From the NCBI RefSeq assembly GCF_964021735.1, contig NZ_CAXIBN010000013.1, positions 1 to 32,787 on the forward strand: a DNA stretch of 32,787 nucleotides, given 5' to 3'. The notes under the pieces were generated by a model that worked only from the letters and a program-made list of their open reading frames with translations, ran no database searches and was not told the origin of the DNA. The translations under genes were made by a program, and so were the position numbers. Source of the stretch: Wocania_A sp964021735. Its GTDB lineage: Bacteria > Bacteroidota > Bacteroidia > Flavobacteriales > Flavobacteriaceae. The number at the start of each line of letters is the position of its first letter. Position 1 is the first letter of the stretch. Shown one piece after another: positions 6,955-16,981 of the stretch.

Positions 6955-9357
6955 ATGCTTAAAAATTATATAAAAGTAGCTTTTAGAAGCCTAAACAAAA
7001 ATAGAACTTACGCCATCATCAACATTCTTGGCTTAGCTTTAGGACTAACAGTAACTATTCTTGTTTTTCTTTTTATTAATGATGAAACCAGTTACGAAAA
7101 GCATTGGGACGGATACGAACGTATTTACAGAACGGGTATAAAAGCAGATATGATGGGACAAAAAATGGATGCTCCAGTATCTCCTAGTCCCATGGCAAAT
7201 GCATTAAGAACTGAGTTTACAGATGTAGAAAATGCCACTAGAATACGCACAATCAATCAAGAAATTTTAATGCGCCATGAACAAACTAAAGTTTATATTC
7301 AAAAAGGTGTAGAAGTTGACAGCACTTTTTTTCAAATTTTCAATTATGAATTTATCCATGGAAATCCAAACTCAGCATTAATAGAAGATAATGCCATCGT
7401 GCTTACAGAAGAAAGTGCGCACAAGTTATTTGGCGATAAAAACCCTTTGGGTGAAGTAGTGAATTACGATAATAGAAAAGACTATATAGTTAGAGGTATT
7501 GTAAAAGAACCTAAAGGGCATGCCCATTTTCAGTTTGATATGTTTATGGCACAAAATACCATCCGCAATGTTTGGATGAGTAATAATAACTATACTTATG
7601 TTAAACTAAAGGAAGGGGCAAACCTTAATACGTTTCAAACAGAAATGAAACGCAACTTTATGAAAAAAATTGAACCCGATGTTGAACGGTTTATGAAAAT
7701 TACTGTAGAAGAATTTTTAGCACAAGGCAATGCTTTTGAATATCAATTAATGCCTTTAAAGGATATTCATTTGTATTCCAAAAAAGATTGGGAAATTCAA
7801 CAAAACGGGAATATTATCTACATATATGTATTTATAGGTATTGCCCTATTGGTCATTTTAATTGCTGGAATAAATTTTATGAATTTATCAACAGCAAGAT
7901 CCGGTAAACGTGCCAAAGAAGTTGGCGTTAGAAAAGTTGCTGGAGCTTCAAGAAAAATGTTAATTATTCAATTTTTAACTGAGTCTGTAATCCAAAGTTT
8001 CATCGCATTATTTTTAGCCTTTATTTTGGTTGAATTATTTCTTCCAGGTTTTAACAATATTATGGAAACCAATCTTACGCTCTTTAATGACTATATTGGT
8101 AAAACCATTTTATTTGCTCTTTTAGTAACTTTAATTTATGGCTTATTTGCGGGTAGCTATCCAGCATTTTTCTTATCTGCATTTCAACCCATTGCAGTAT
8201 TAAAAGGAGATCTTACAAAAACCAAGGGTGGTGCTTTATTAAGAAAAGTGCTTGTAATTACTCAATTTACAGCATCCACAATTTTAATTATTGGAATGAT
8301 TATTATTTTCAAACAAATTTCTTTTTTACACAATAAAGACATTGGTTTTAAAGGAGATCAAGTAATAGTTGTTCCAATTCAAACTGATGCTATGACTGAA
8401 AATTTTAGAAACTACAAAGATATTTTCTTAAAGAACAGTAACGTTTTAAGTGTTACAAGAGCATCATATTATCCTGGAGATACACCTAATCAAAATCAAT
8501 TTGCAATAGAAGGAAGTGAAGAGCAGTTGCCTTTATGGAACATGGAAGTTGATTATGATTATTTTAAAACTTTAGGTGTAGAATTATTAGAAGGAAGAAA
8601 ATTTGACAGAGAAAAAGAGTCAGATTCAATTCCTTATTACATCTTAAATGAAACAGCAGTAAAGAGTTTCAATATTGAAAATGCAGTTGGACGCCGTATT
8701 GGGAATATGAATTTGGATGGAACAGTTAAATACGGAAACATAATTGGTATTGTTAAAGATTTTCATATTGAAGGTTTTAACCAACCTATTCGTCCTATGG
8801 TACTAGCTATTACAAATAATGTATGGTTCGCATCCTTTAAAATTGCAAAAAATGATATGAATGCAACTATAAATTATATTGAAGCAGAATGGAACAAATT
8901 AGAACCATCACATCCATTTAGATATACTTTTTTAGATCAAAAATTTGGTGCTTTATTAAGACAGCAAGAGAATTTTGGAACCATGTTTTTATTTCTTACC
9001 ATTTTAGCGATTATAATTTCTGCAATGGGTTTATATGGGTTAGCATCTTACACAGCCGAACAACGCACCAAAGAAATAGGTATACGCAAAGTTTTAGGTG
9101 CTTCTGTGCCTCAAATTATGAAAATGCTTACTAAAGATTTTATAAAACTAGTCCTTATTGCTAATATTTTCGCATGGCCTATCACCTATTTATTAGCAAA
9201 AAATTGGTTAACAAATTTTTCGTATCAGATTGATATGCCTTTATTGCCATACTTTTTTGCTACACTTTTAGCTTTAATAATAGCTTTAATTACTGTTAGC
9301 TCTCAAGCTTATTTAGCAGCAAACTCAGATCCGGTTAACGCCTTAAAATATGAATAG
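6955..9357 (+). CDS. ABC transporter permease with two MacB-PCD/FtsX units
   Basis: The 800-residue inner-membrane permease is a tandem of two MacB-like halves. A first transmembrane helix (about 20-42) is followed by a MacB-type periplasmic domain and an FtsX unit (about 285-420, with AKEVGVRKVAGA). A second helix (about 425-450), a second periplasmic domain and a second FtsX unit (about 675-795, with TKEIGIRKVLGA) follow. This double form is common in Bacteroidota and could serve as a pseudo-dimer in one chain. It is the last gene of the exporter operon, which closes at a strong terminator at 9381. Family members export antimicrobial peptides, lipids or lipoproteins; the substrate here is unknown. 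Confidence 0.93.
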   Translation: MLKNYIKVAFRSLNKNRTYAIINILGLALGLTVTILVFLFINDETSYEKHWDGYERIYRTGIKADMMGQKMDAPVSPSPMANALRTEFTDVENATRIRTINQEILMRHEQTKVYIQKGVEVDSTFFQIFNYEFIHGNPNSALIEDNAIVLTEESAHKLFGDKNPLGEVVNYDNRKDYIVRGIVKEPKGHAHFQFDMFMAQNTIRNVWMSNNNYTYVKLKEGANLNTFQTEMKRNFMKKIEPDVERFMKITVEEFLAQGNAFEYQLMPLKDIHLYSKKDWEIQQNGNIIYIYVFIGIALLVILIAGINFMNLSTARSGKRAKEVGVRKVAGASRKMLIIQFLTESVIQSFIALFLAFILVELFLPGFNNIMETNLTLFNDYIGKTILFALLVTLIYGLFAGSYPAFFLSAFQPIAVLKGDLTKTKGGALLRKVLVITQFTASTILIIGMIIIFKQISFLHNKDIGFKGDQVIVVPIQTDAMTENFRNYKDIFLKNSNVLSVTRASYYPGDTPNQNQFAIEGSEEQLPLWNMEVDYDYFKTLGVELLEGRKFDREKESDSIPYYILNETAVKSFNIENAVGRRIGNMNLDGTVKYGNIIGIVKDFHIEGFNQPIRPMVLAITNNVWFASFKIAKNDMNATINYIEAEWNKLEPSHPFRYTFLDQKFGALLRQQENFGTMFLFLTILAIIISAMGLYGLASYTAEQRTKEIGIRKVLGASVPQIMKMLTKDFIKLVLIANIFAWPITYLLAKNWLTNFSYQIDMPLLPYFFATLLALIIALITVSSQAYLAANSDPVNALKYE

Positions 9358-9380
9358 GGTTTATTAATCAACCAAAATCA

Positions 9381-9410
9381 AAAAGCACTTGAAAATATTC
9401 AAGTGCTTTT
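9381..9410. terminator. Bidirectional terminator between permease and parC
   Basis: A perfect 13-bp stem (AAAAGCACTTGAA with its complement) around the four-base loop AATA has an A-run on the left and a T-run on the right. It can therefore end both convergent transcripts. Confidence 0.9.
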
Positions 9411-9433
9411 CTAATTTAAAATTAAATATTTAA

Positions 9434-12079
9434 TTAAAACAACGTAATTTGACCTTCATCATCTATTTCTAAATCAGATGATTTTATATTTTTTGTTTCA
9501 GAATTATTGGCAGAAACCTCAGTTTCATCAACCACCTCAATCTCATTTGCTGGTGTCTCTTCAGGTGCTTCATAAGGAATTGGCTCTAATAAATTGATTT
9601 GGTTTACTTTATCTTTAGTAAGCTGATTTCCTAAAGCATTTACACCTTTAATACTTATAAACTCTTCAAGATTAATTTCTAAATTATCTTTTCTTTCTTT
9701 GCCTCGTTCTTTAGCAAACACAATTTCAGCCATAGGCTTCCAATCGGTAGAAACAATTTCTAATTGCGAGTTTGGATGTTCAGATATAAACAATTCTTCT
9801 TTACCTTCATTTTCAATTAAAAAGCGTTTTACATAATACAACTCTTTTTCACCATTAAAATAAATAGCAGATATTGGTTTTTTAGGAATCCATTTTTCCA
9901 TAACAATCATATCGTCATCAAAATGCATCGTTACTTCTGGCGTTACGGTTTTAATCATTCCCGATTGATTGATAATTAACAGCTTATCTTCGCCTCTAAA
10001 TTCGCCCACCAATTCGCCTCTTCCATCAACATTTAAACGCTGAACCGCATCATCAAACCAAATTTTACGAGGCTTTAAAGTAGACACGCCTTTTTCTTTT
10101 AATTCAACACGTTTAACAGAATATTTAGTCACTAAATTTCCTTTTGAAACCCTCCCTTTTATAAGAATATCTGCAAAGTCAATATCCCATTTTAGCTTTT
10201 TAATGCTACCTGCTTGTCGTAGATTAACCGTTATAACTTCGGCTTCACCATTAGGATTTGCTGAAAAATAAAGTACTACTGATCCTTTATTGCCGTTGGT
10301 TAGATCGTAATCTTTATCGCGTGTAATACTAGTTACGGCAAAACGTTTTATATAAGATGGACCACTTTTTCCATCACGATAAATCATATTATAAATGGTA
10401 CGTTTGTCTTTCTTCTTAAACACCGCCACATGAATAATATCTTTACCAATAAAGGTTTTTGTGTCTACTTTGGTAACCATCATTTTACCTTCTTTGGTAA
10501 ATACAATAATATCGTCAATATCACTACAATCGCAAACATATTCGTTTTTTCGTAACGATGTTCCTATAAAGCCTTCTTCCCTATTTACATAAAGTTTGGT
10601 ATTACGAATAACAACTTTGGTAGCATCAACATCATCAAAAGTTCTGATTTCAGTTTTGCGTTCGCGTCCTTTTCCGTAATCCTTTTTTAATCTTGTAAAA
10701 TACGCAATAGCATAATCTATAAGGTTTGCCAAATGATGTTTTATTTCGGCTATTTGATCTTCTAAAGCATCAATTTTTTGCTGCGCTTTATCAATATCAA
10801 ATTTTGAAATACGCTTGATTCGGATTTCGGTTAATCGTACAATATCGTCTTCTGTAATGGTACGTTTTAAATGCTTTATATGGGGTTTTAGCCCTTTATC
10901 AATTGCCGAAATAACACCTTCCCAAGTTTCTTCTTCTTCAATATCGCGGTAAATTCTGTTTTCAATAAAAATACGTTCTAAGGATGCAAAATGCCATTGC
11001 TCTTCAAACTCATTTAGCTTTATTTCTAATTCTTGTTTTAAAAGCTGAACGGTATTGTCTGTAGATCGACGTAACATTTCTGTAACCCCTATAAACAAAG
11101 GCTTATTATCTTCAATAACGCAACCTAAAGGAGAAATAGACGACTCACAACTCGTAAACGCATACAACGCATCAATGGTTTTATCAGGCGATAATCCCGA
11201 AGGAAGATGTATTAATATTTCAACCTCGGCAGCGGTATTATCTTCTATCTTCTTAACCTTGATCTTACCTTTATCATTCGCTTTTAAAATGGAATCTATT
11301 AATGAAGATGTAGTGGTTCCAAAAGGTATTTCGGTAATTGCTAATATGTTTTTATCAACTTGAGCTATTTTTGCACGAACACGTACCTTTCCTCCTCGCA
11401 AACCATCATTATAATTTGAAAAATCTGCAATTCCAGCAGTTGGAAAATCTGGTAAAATAGTAAATCGCTTCCCTTGTAAATGTTTTATTGAAGCATCAAT
11501 AAGTTCGATAAAATTATGTGGTAATATTTTAGTTGATAAGCCAACCGCTATACCTTCACCACCTTGCGCTAAAAGCAACGGAAACATAACTGGAAGGTTT
11601 ACGGGTTCTTTACGCCTACCATCGTAACTCGCTTGCCATTCGGTAATTTTAGGATTGAAAACAACATCTAAACCGAACTTAGAAATTCGCGCTTCAATAT
11701 AACGTGCTGCTGCTGCTCGATCGCCTGTTAAAATATTTCCCCAGTTTCCTTGGGTATCAATTAACAAGTCTTTTTGACCAATTTGCACCATCGCATCGGC
11801 AATACTTGCATCACCGTGTGGATGGTATTGCATGGTATGACCAACGATGTTTGCGACTTTGTTGTAACGCCCATCATCCAAATCTTTCATAGAATGCATA
11901 ATACGACGCTGTACGGGCTTGAAACCATCTTCAATAGCTGGTACAGCACGTTCTAAAATCACATACGAGGCGTAATCTAAAAACCAATCCTTGTACATAC
12001 CAGTAATTCTAGTAATGGTTTCTTGAGGCTCTTTATTTTCTATGTTTTCGTTTGTTAAGTCGTCGTTTTCTTCTATCAT
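9434..12079 (-). CDS. parC: DNA topoisomerase IV subunit A
   Basis: The 881-residue breakage-reunion subunit decatenates daughter chromosomes together with ParE. The N-terminal domain contains the HPHGD string (86-90) and the catalytic tyrosine Y127 in AAARYIEA. A long coiled coil lies at about 430-470, and the C-terminal part holds the degenerate beta-pinwheel plus an acidic tail. The position of the quinolone-site serine (Ser83 in E. coli GyrA) is occupied by A91; the following acidic site is D95. Pairing 6 bp downstream of the parE-type gene, and the tail unlike GyrA, support topoisomerase IV rather than gyrase. Confidence 0.94.
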   Translation of the reverse strand: MIEENDDLTNENIENKEPQETITRITGMYKDWFLDYASYVILERAVPAIEDGFKPVQRRIMHSMKDLDDGRYNKVANIVGHTMQYHPHGDASIADAMVQIGQKDLLIDTQGNWGNILTGDRAAAARYIEARISKFGLDVVFNPKITEWQASYDGRRKEPVNLPVMFPLLLAQGGEGIAVGLSTKILPHNFIELIDASIKHLQGKRFTILPDFPTAGIADFSNYNDGLRGGKVRVRAKIAQVDKNILAITEIPFGTTTSSLIDSILKANDKGKIKVKKIEDNTAAEVEILIHLPSGLSPDKTIDALYAFTSCESSISPLGCVIEDNKPLFIGVTEMLRRSTDNTVQLLKQELEIKLNEFEEQWHFASLERIFIENRIYRDIEEEETWEGVISAIDKGLKPHIKHLKRTITEDDIVRLTEIRIKRISKFDIDKAQQKIDALEDQIAEIKHHLANLIDYAIAYFTRLKKDYGKGRERKTEIRTFDDVDATKVVIRNTKLYVNREEGFIGTSLRKNEYVCDCSDIDDIIVFTKEGKMMVTKVDTKTFIGKDIIHVAVFKKKDKRTIYNMIYRDGKSGPSYIKRFAVTSITRDKDYDLTNGNKGSVVLYFSANPNGEAEVITVNLRQAGSIKKLKWDIDFADILIKGRVSKGNLVTKYSVKRVELKEKGVSTLKPRKIWFDDAVQRLNVDGRGELVGEFRGEDKLLIINQSGMIKTVTPEVTMHFDDDMIVMEKWIPKKPISAIYFNGEKELYYVKRFLIENEGKEELFISEHPNSQLEIVSTDWKPMAEIVFAKERGKERKDNLEINLEEFISIKGVNALGNQLTKDKVNQINLLEPIPYEAPEETPANEIEVVDETEVSANNSETKNIKSSDLEIDDEGQITLF

Positions 12080-12085
12080 GCTATG

Positions 12086-13948
12086 TTAGGCTTTCTCTTC
12101 TTCAATTAAATCTAATTCTACTTTTAGATTATCAATAATAAACTCCTGTCTGTCTGGTGTATTTTTTCCCATGTAGAAAGACAACAAATCTTCAATAGAC
12201 ATATTATCGTCAAGCATAATGGGGTCTAAACGAATATCTTCGCCAATGAAATGCTTAAACTCATCTGGCGAAATTTCACCCAAACCTTTAAATCGTGTTA
12301 TCTCTGGTTTTGGCTTTAGCTTGTCAATAGCATCACGTCGTTCTTCATCAGAATAACAATAGATGGTTTGCTTTTTATTACGCACTCTAAATAAAGGCGT
12401 TTGCAAAATATATAAATGTCCTTCTTTTATAACTTCAGGAAAAAACTGAAGAAAAAATGTAATAAGTAATAAGCGAATATGCATGCCGTCAACATCTGCA
12501 TCGGTAGCGATAACCACATTATTATAGCGTAAATCTTCTAAAGATTCTTCAATATTTAACGCAGCTTGAAGTAGATTAAATTCTTCGTTTTCGTAAACTA
12601 TTTTTTTACTTAATCCGTAACAGTTTAATGGCTTTCCTTTTAAACTAAAAACCGCTTGCGTATTCACATCGCGTGATTTTGTAATACTACCCGAAGCCGA
12701 ATCTCCCTCGGTTATAAAAAGGGTAGATTCTAAATTACGCTCGTTTTTAGTATCGCCAAAATGAACCCGACAATCACGCAATTTTTTATTATGAAGACTT
12801 GCTTTTTTAGCACGATCTTTTGCTAGTTTTCTAATACCAGATAATTCTTTACGCTCTCGCTCTGCTTGTAGTATTTTACGTTGTATTTTCTCTGCTGCTT
12901 CTTGATTTTTATGCAGGTAATTATCTAGATATGTTTTTACAAAATCGTTAATATACGTTCTTACGGTTGGTAAATCGCCACCCATATCTGTTGAGCCCAA
13001 CTTTGTTTTTGTTTGACTCTCAAAAACAGGCTCCATTACTTTTATGGCAATGGCACTAACTACAGATTTTCGAATATCTGAAGCATCATAATTTTTACCA
13101 TAAAATTCGCGTATTGTTTTTACTAAAGATTCTCTAAAAGCATTTAAATGCGTCCCTCCTTGTGTGGTATTTTGCCCGTTTACAAACGAGTGGTATTCTT
13201 CACTATACTGCGTTTTACTATGTGTTAAAGCAATTTCAATATCGTCTCCTCGCAAATGTATAATAGGATATAATCTATCAGATTCGTTAATGTTTTCACT
13301 TAATAAATCTTTTAACCCATTTTCGCTAAAATATTTTTCGCCATTAAAAACTATAGTTAAACCTGGGTTTAAATACACATAATTTTTAAGCATTTTAACG
13401 ATATACTCATTTCTATATTTATAATTTTTGAAGATAATATCATCAGGAACAAAAGACACTTTAGTACCTTTTCTGCGAGAGGTATCATCTAACAAATCTT
13501 GGTTTACTAAATTACCTTGTTCAAATTCCGCGGAAGCACTTTTATTATCACGCGTAGATTCTACTCTAAAATAAGATGACAATGCATTAACCGCCTTGGT
13601 ACCAACACCGTTTAAACCTACCGATTTTTTAAAGGCTTTGGAGTCGTATTTTCCACCCGTATTCATTTTAGAAACTACATCTACGACTTTACCTAAAGGA
13701 ATACCACGACCATAATCGCGAACTGTAACTTTTGTACCTTGAATTGATATTTCGATGGTTTTGCCAGCACCCATAACATACTCATCAATAGAGTTGTCAA
13801 GCACTTCTTTTAAAAGGATATAAATACCATCGTCTGGAGACGAGCCATCACCCAATTTACCAATATACATTCCTGGACGCATGCGGATATGTTCTTTCCA
13901 GTCTAGAGAGCGTATATTATCTTCGGTATAATTGGATTGTACAGCCAT
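12086..13948 (-). CDS. parE: DNA topoisomerase IV subunit B
   Basis: The 620-residue ATPase subunit of topoisomerase IV has a GHKL ATP site (E48 and N52 in KEVLDNSIDE; glycine loops at 80-82 and 111-116), a transducer domain and a TOPRIM domain with EGDSASG from E414 and the metal-binding DADVDG at 483-488. The short length, without the insert seen in many GyrB proteins, fits ParE. It lies directly upstream of parC with a 6-bp gap, so the two subunits are made from one message. The next gene upstream is more than 1.1 kb away on the same strand. Confidence 0.94.
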   Translation of the reverse strand: MAVQSNYTEDNIRSLDWKEHIRMRPGMYIGKLGDGSSPDDGIYILLKEVLDNSIDEYVMGAGKTIEISIQGTKVTVRDYGRGIPLGKVVDVVSKMNTGGKYDSKAFKKSVGLNGVGTKAVNALSSYFRVESTRDNKSASAEFEQGNLVNQDLLDDTSRRKGTKVSFVPDDIIFKNYKYRNEYIVKMLKNYVYLNPGLTIVFNGEKYFSENGLKDLLSENINESDRLYPIIHLRGDDIEIALTHSKTQYSEEYHSFVNGQNTTQGGTHLNAFRESLVKTIREFYGKNYDASDIRKSVVSAIAIKVMEPVFESQTKTKLGSTDMGGDLPTVRTYINDFVKTYLDNYLHKNQEAAEKIQRKILQAERERKELSGIRKLAKDRAKKASLHNKKLRDCRVHFGDTKNERNLESTLFITEGDSASGSITKSRDVNTQAVFSLKGKPLNCYGLSKKIVYENEEFNLLQAALNIEESLEDLRYNNVVIATDADVDGMHIRLLLITFFLQFFPEVIKEGHLYILQTPLFRVRNKKQTIYCYSDEERRDAIDKLKPKPEITRFKGLGEISPDEFKHFIGEDIRLDPIMLDDNMSIEDLLSFYMGKNTPDRQEFIIDNLKVELDLIEEEKA

Positions 13949-14067
13949 AAAATTGTATAAAATTTAATGATAGGACGCTAATATAACACATCGCTTTAAA
14001 AAATGAAACAGCGATTACACAAAGTAATTAACAATAAAAAAATGTTTTTGTTGAGAACATTACACTA

Positions 14068-14970
14068 TTAATTATTTCTCTTTTTTAAGGATATTAACAA
14101 GATACCTATAATTACCATTAAAGCACCAAAAAACTGTAATAATGTTAGAGTTTCATTTAAGAAAATAGCAGCTAATATAATAGTAGAAATTGGACCAACA
14201 CCAGCAATAATTGCAAAATTTGAAGAATTAATCATTTTTATTGAGGCCGATACTAAATAAGACGGAATCACCGTAGCAAAAACCGCTATTAAAAGCCCCA
14301 AGAGGTAAACTTGCCATGGATAACCAAATATAGATTCTTGCGCAGAAATACCATAATGTACAAATACACAAAAACAAGATACTATCATGGCATAAGATGT
14401 GAATTTCATAATTCCAAACTTAGGAATTAACCAACCACTACCAACTAAATATGAAGCATATGTAATAGCGCTAAGCAAAATAAAGAAGCCACCCAAAAGG
14501 GTATTATTACCAGATATGGCTACCTCATCCCAAAACGTAATTATAATTCCTAAATATGTTAAAGCTATGGCTCCAGCTTGAATTTTAGTTATTCTCTTTT
14601 TGAGGAAAAGTCTATTTAACATGATAACTATTGTAGGGTATAAAAACAGAATAATACGCTCTAAGCTTGCTTTGATATATGTTAATCCTACAAAATCGAA
14701 ATAACTTGCCAAATAGTACCCTATAAAACCAAAGAAAACTATCCAAGTATAATCCTTTTTTAGTAATATAACACCTGTATCTTTATTTCTATATATAAAT
14801 GCAATTACAACATAGAACGGAAAAGAGAATAGCATTCTTAACAACAAAATACTCAATGCATCTACATGATATATATAAGCTAATTTTACCATGACAGCTT
14901 TAGAGGAAAAAAGAACAATTCCTATGAGACCTAATAAAATACCGTATATAAACGTTCTTGTTTTTTGCAT
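14068..14970 (-). CDS. EamA-family (DMT superfamily) transporter
   Basis: The 300-residue integral membrane protein has about ten transmembrane helices in two EamA repeats (about 8-140 and 155-295). Typical marks are the early LLRMLFSFPFY region and the end of repeat two (LTLLQFFGALMVIIGILLISL). EamA proteins export or import small metabolites such as amino acids; the substrate cannot be read from sequence. It stands alone between parE and a SRPBCC gene, all on the minus strand, with about 110 bp on either side and no clear operon link. Confidence 0.88.
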   Translation of the reverse strand: MQKTRTFIYGILLGLIGIVLFSSKAVMVKLAYIYHVDALSILLLRMLFSFPFYVVIAFIYRNKDTGVILLKKDYTWIVFFGFIGYYLASYFDFVGLTYIKASLERIILFLYPTIVIMLNRLFLKKRITKIQAGAIALTYLGIIITFWDEVAISGNNTLLGGFFILLSAITYASYLVGSGWLIPKFGIMKFTSYAMIVSCFCVFVHYGISAQESIFGYPWQVYLLGLLIAVFATVIPSYLVSASIKMINSSNFAIIAGVGPISTIILAAIFLNETLTLLQFFGALMVIIGILLISLKKRNN

Positions 14971-15077
14971 AGAACGAATATAGATGAGTTTAAATTATAA
15001 GCTTTCCTGAAGGGGTTAGTTTTACGACGTTCAAAATGATAAAAATAGAATATCAAATAGATTCAGCGGTTTTTTTT

Positions 15078-15506
15078 TTAAAATTGACTTCTTGTTTTTA
15101 AAAGTTTTTTCATATACCTTTTTAAAAACAACCAATTAATAAATTGCCCAAGTATTCCGTAAGGAGCTTCAAAATTAAATTTATTAATCATTATGGTTTC
15201 TTTTTCACTTTCACAGAAGATATGCTCGTGGCGAAAAGATTTAAATGCTCCAAAAACCATTTCATCTACAAAAAAATTGGGCGCATTAAATTCTGTTATT
15301 TTTGAGGTTAAATGTTGTACAAAACCTAAGTGTTTTGCTTCCCAGCTTACCCATTCTCCTAACCCAATTAATCCTGAGGTTTTTCCTGCAATGGCTTTTT
15401 CGTTGGAATACTTTAAAGATTCTTGATGAAAATCTATGTTTCGAGCTAAATCGAAGCATGTTTTAATATCTGCTTTAATACAGGTTTTAATCTCAACTAA
15501 GGGCAT
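15078..15506 (-). CDS. SRPBCC-fold (START-like) small protein
   Basis: The 142-residue protein begins with a beta strand and helix pattern (CIKADIKTCFDLARNIDFHQES) usual for the polyketide-cyclase/START-like fold, which forms a hydrophobic ligand pocket. The middle strands (FVDEMVFGAFKSFRHEHIF) match cell-division-inhibitor-like and ligand-binding members in Bacteroidota. No catalytic residue can be assigned, and the ligand is unknown. A good flavobacterial promoter precedes it. Confidence 0.75.
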   Translation of the reverse strand: MPLVEIKTCIKADIKTCFDLARNIDFHQESLKYSNEKAIAGKTSGLIGLGEWVSWEAKHLGFVQHLTSKITEFNAPNFFVDEMVFGAFKSFRHEHIFCESEKETIMINKFNFEAPYGILGQFINWLFLKRYMKKLLKTRSQF

Positions 15507-15525
15507 GTGATTTAATTTAAGAATA

Positions 15526-15559
15526 CAAATATATTCATTTTCTTACAATTAAAAAACAA
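15526..15559 (-). promoter_or_regulatory. Flavobacterial promoter of the SRPBCC gene
   Basis: Read on the minus strand, TTG (15559-15557), a 23-bp spacer and TATATTTG (15533-15526) fit the Bacteroidota TTG-N17-23-TAnnTTTG pattern. The -7 box lies about 20 bp before the ATG at 15506. Confidence 0.5.
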
Positions 15560-15576
15560 TCTATAATTACTAATGG

Positions 15577-16671
15577 TTAAACATTAAACAAAAAGTGCAT
15601 CACATCGCCATTTTTAACAATATAATTTTTACCTTCAACACGCATTTTACCAGCCTCTTTTACTTTAGCTTCGCTACCCAAATCAACATAATCATTGTAG
15701 GCAATAACTTCTGCTCTAATAAATCCTTTCTCAAAATCGGTATGTATTACGCCTGCAGCTTGTGGTGCAGTAGCTCCAATATCCACTGTCCAAGCACGAA
15801 CTTCTTTTACACCAGCTGTAAAATAGGTTTGTTGGTTTAGTAGTTTATAGGCTGAACGGATTAATTTAGCTGAACCTGCTTCTTCAAGTCCAATATCCTG
15901 TAGAAACATTTGGCGTTCTTCGTAATCGTCTAATTCATTAATATCGGCTTCTGTACCTACTGCTAAAACTAAAACCTCAGCATTTTCATCTTTAACAGCT
16001 GCTTTTACTTGCTCTACGTATGCATTACCAGAAACCGCTGAACCTTCATCTACATTGCAAACATACATTACTGGCTTATCAGTAATAAGTTGAGATGGTT
16101 TTACAAAATCGTTATAATCATCGTCAGAAAACTCTAAAGCTCGAACTGAAATTCCAGCCTCCAAGCCTTCTTTAAGCTTTAATAAAATAGTCTCTTCTTT
16201 TTGAGCCTCTTTATTCCCTGTTTTTGCTGCACGTTTTACTTTATCAAGTTTTTTTTCAACGGTTTCTAAATCCTTTAATTGTAATTCCATATCGATGGTT
16301 TCCTTATCTCGAATTGGATTTACATTACCATCAACATGCACAATGTTATCGTTATCAAAACAGCGTAATACGTGAAGAATTGCATCGGTTTCACGAATAT
16401 TTGCTAAAAACTGATTTCCTAAACCTTCTCCTTTACTAGCTCCTTTAACTAAACCAGCGATATCTACAATCTCGACAGTAGCAGGTTGAACACGTTCTGG
16501 TTTTACCAATTCTTCCAACTTTTCTAACCGTGGGTCTGGCACATTAACCACACCAATGTTAGGCTCGATGGTACAAAACGGAAAGTTAGCACTTTGCGCT
16601 TTAGCATTTGATAAACAATTAAACAACGTCGATTTTCCAACGTTTGGTAATCCTACAATACCTGCTTTCAT
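15577..16671 (-). CDS. ychF: Redox-regulated ATPase YchF (OBG family)
   Basis: This 364-residue conserved P-loop protein binds ribosomes and hydrolyses ATP. G1 GLPNVGKST is at 7-15 and G3 DIAG at 70-73. The G4 position reads NVDE instead of NKxD, which explains the ATP preference of the family. A coiled-coil insert (about 130-165) and the C-terminal TGS domain (about 280-364) complete the usual full-length form. It is monocistronic here. Confidence 0.96.
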   Translation of the reverse strand: MKAGIVGLPNVGKSTLFNCLSNAKAQSANFPFCTIEPNIGVVNVPDPRLEKLEELVKPERVQPATVEIVDIAGLVKGASKGEGLGNQFLANIRETDAILHVLRCFDNDNIVHVDGNVNPIRDKETIDMELQLKDLETVEKKLDKVKRAAKTGNKEAQKEETILLKLKEGLEAGISVRALEFSDDDYNDFVKPSQLITDKPVMYVCNVDEGSAVSGNAYVEQVKAAVKDENAEVLVLAVGTEADINELDDYEERQMFLQDIGLEEAGSAKLIRSAYKLLNQQTYFTAGVKEVRAWTVDIGATAPQAAGVIHTDFEKGFIRAEVIAYNDYVDLGSEAKVKEAGKMRVEGKNYIVKNGDVMHFLFNV

Positions 16672-16981
16672 TTTTCTTTAGATAATTAGATTAAAGATAC
16701 AAGAACCAAGACTTTGGTTTTTGCGAGTGCAAATGTAGGTATTTAGAAATTTAGAATAAAAAAGGTTTTAATAATTGTTTTATTTGCGTGCAAAAATCCG
16801 GAGTGTTCTTATTGGTCTCAGCTATGCGAAGTGCGAGATATCAAGAAACTTCTCTTTCCGCTTATAAGTTATTATCAATTGTAATTTTCTTAATATCAAT
16901 ATTTTATATCGAATTGCACAAGCTATTATTGGCAATAGTTTTTATCTTTAAATCTGGTTCTTTTTTTGTTTTTCATAATTT
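16672..16981. other. Intergenic region upstream of ychF, no gene supported
   Basis: This stretch of about 310 bp holds the probable ychF promoter near its left end. It also has a less AT-rich patch at about 16795-16860 with the word GCGAAGT, and a short hairpin CTATT-N6-AATAG near 16922. An 84-codon plus-strand frame (16788-17042) covers much of it but lacks protein-like features and runs into the opposite-strand gene, so it is not annotated. Confidence 0.5.
16730..16737 (-). promoter_or_regulatory. -7 box of ychF
   Basis: The minus strand reads TACATTTG, a match to TAnnTTTG, about 60 bp before the ychF ATG. No TTG element is seen at the expected distance. Confidence 0.35.

Noticed and set aside
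11055..11363. Plus-strand 102-codon frame and neighbours at 11704-11956 inside parC
   Set aside because: Antisense shadows of a highly conserved gene.
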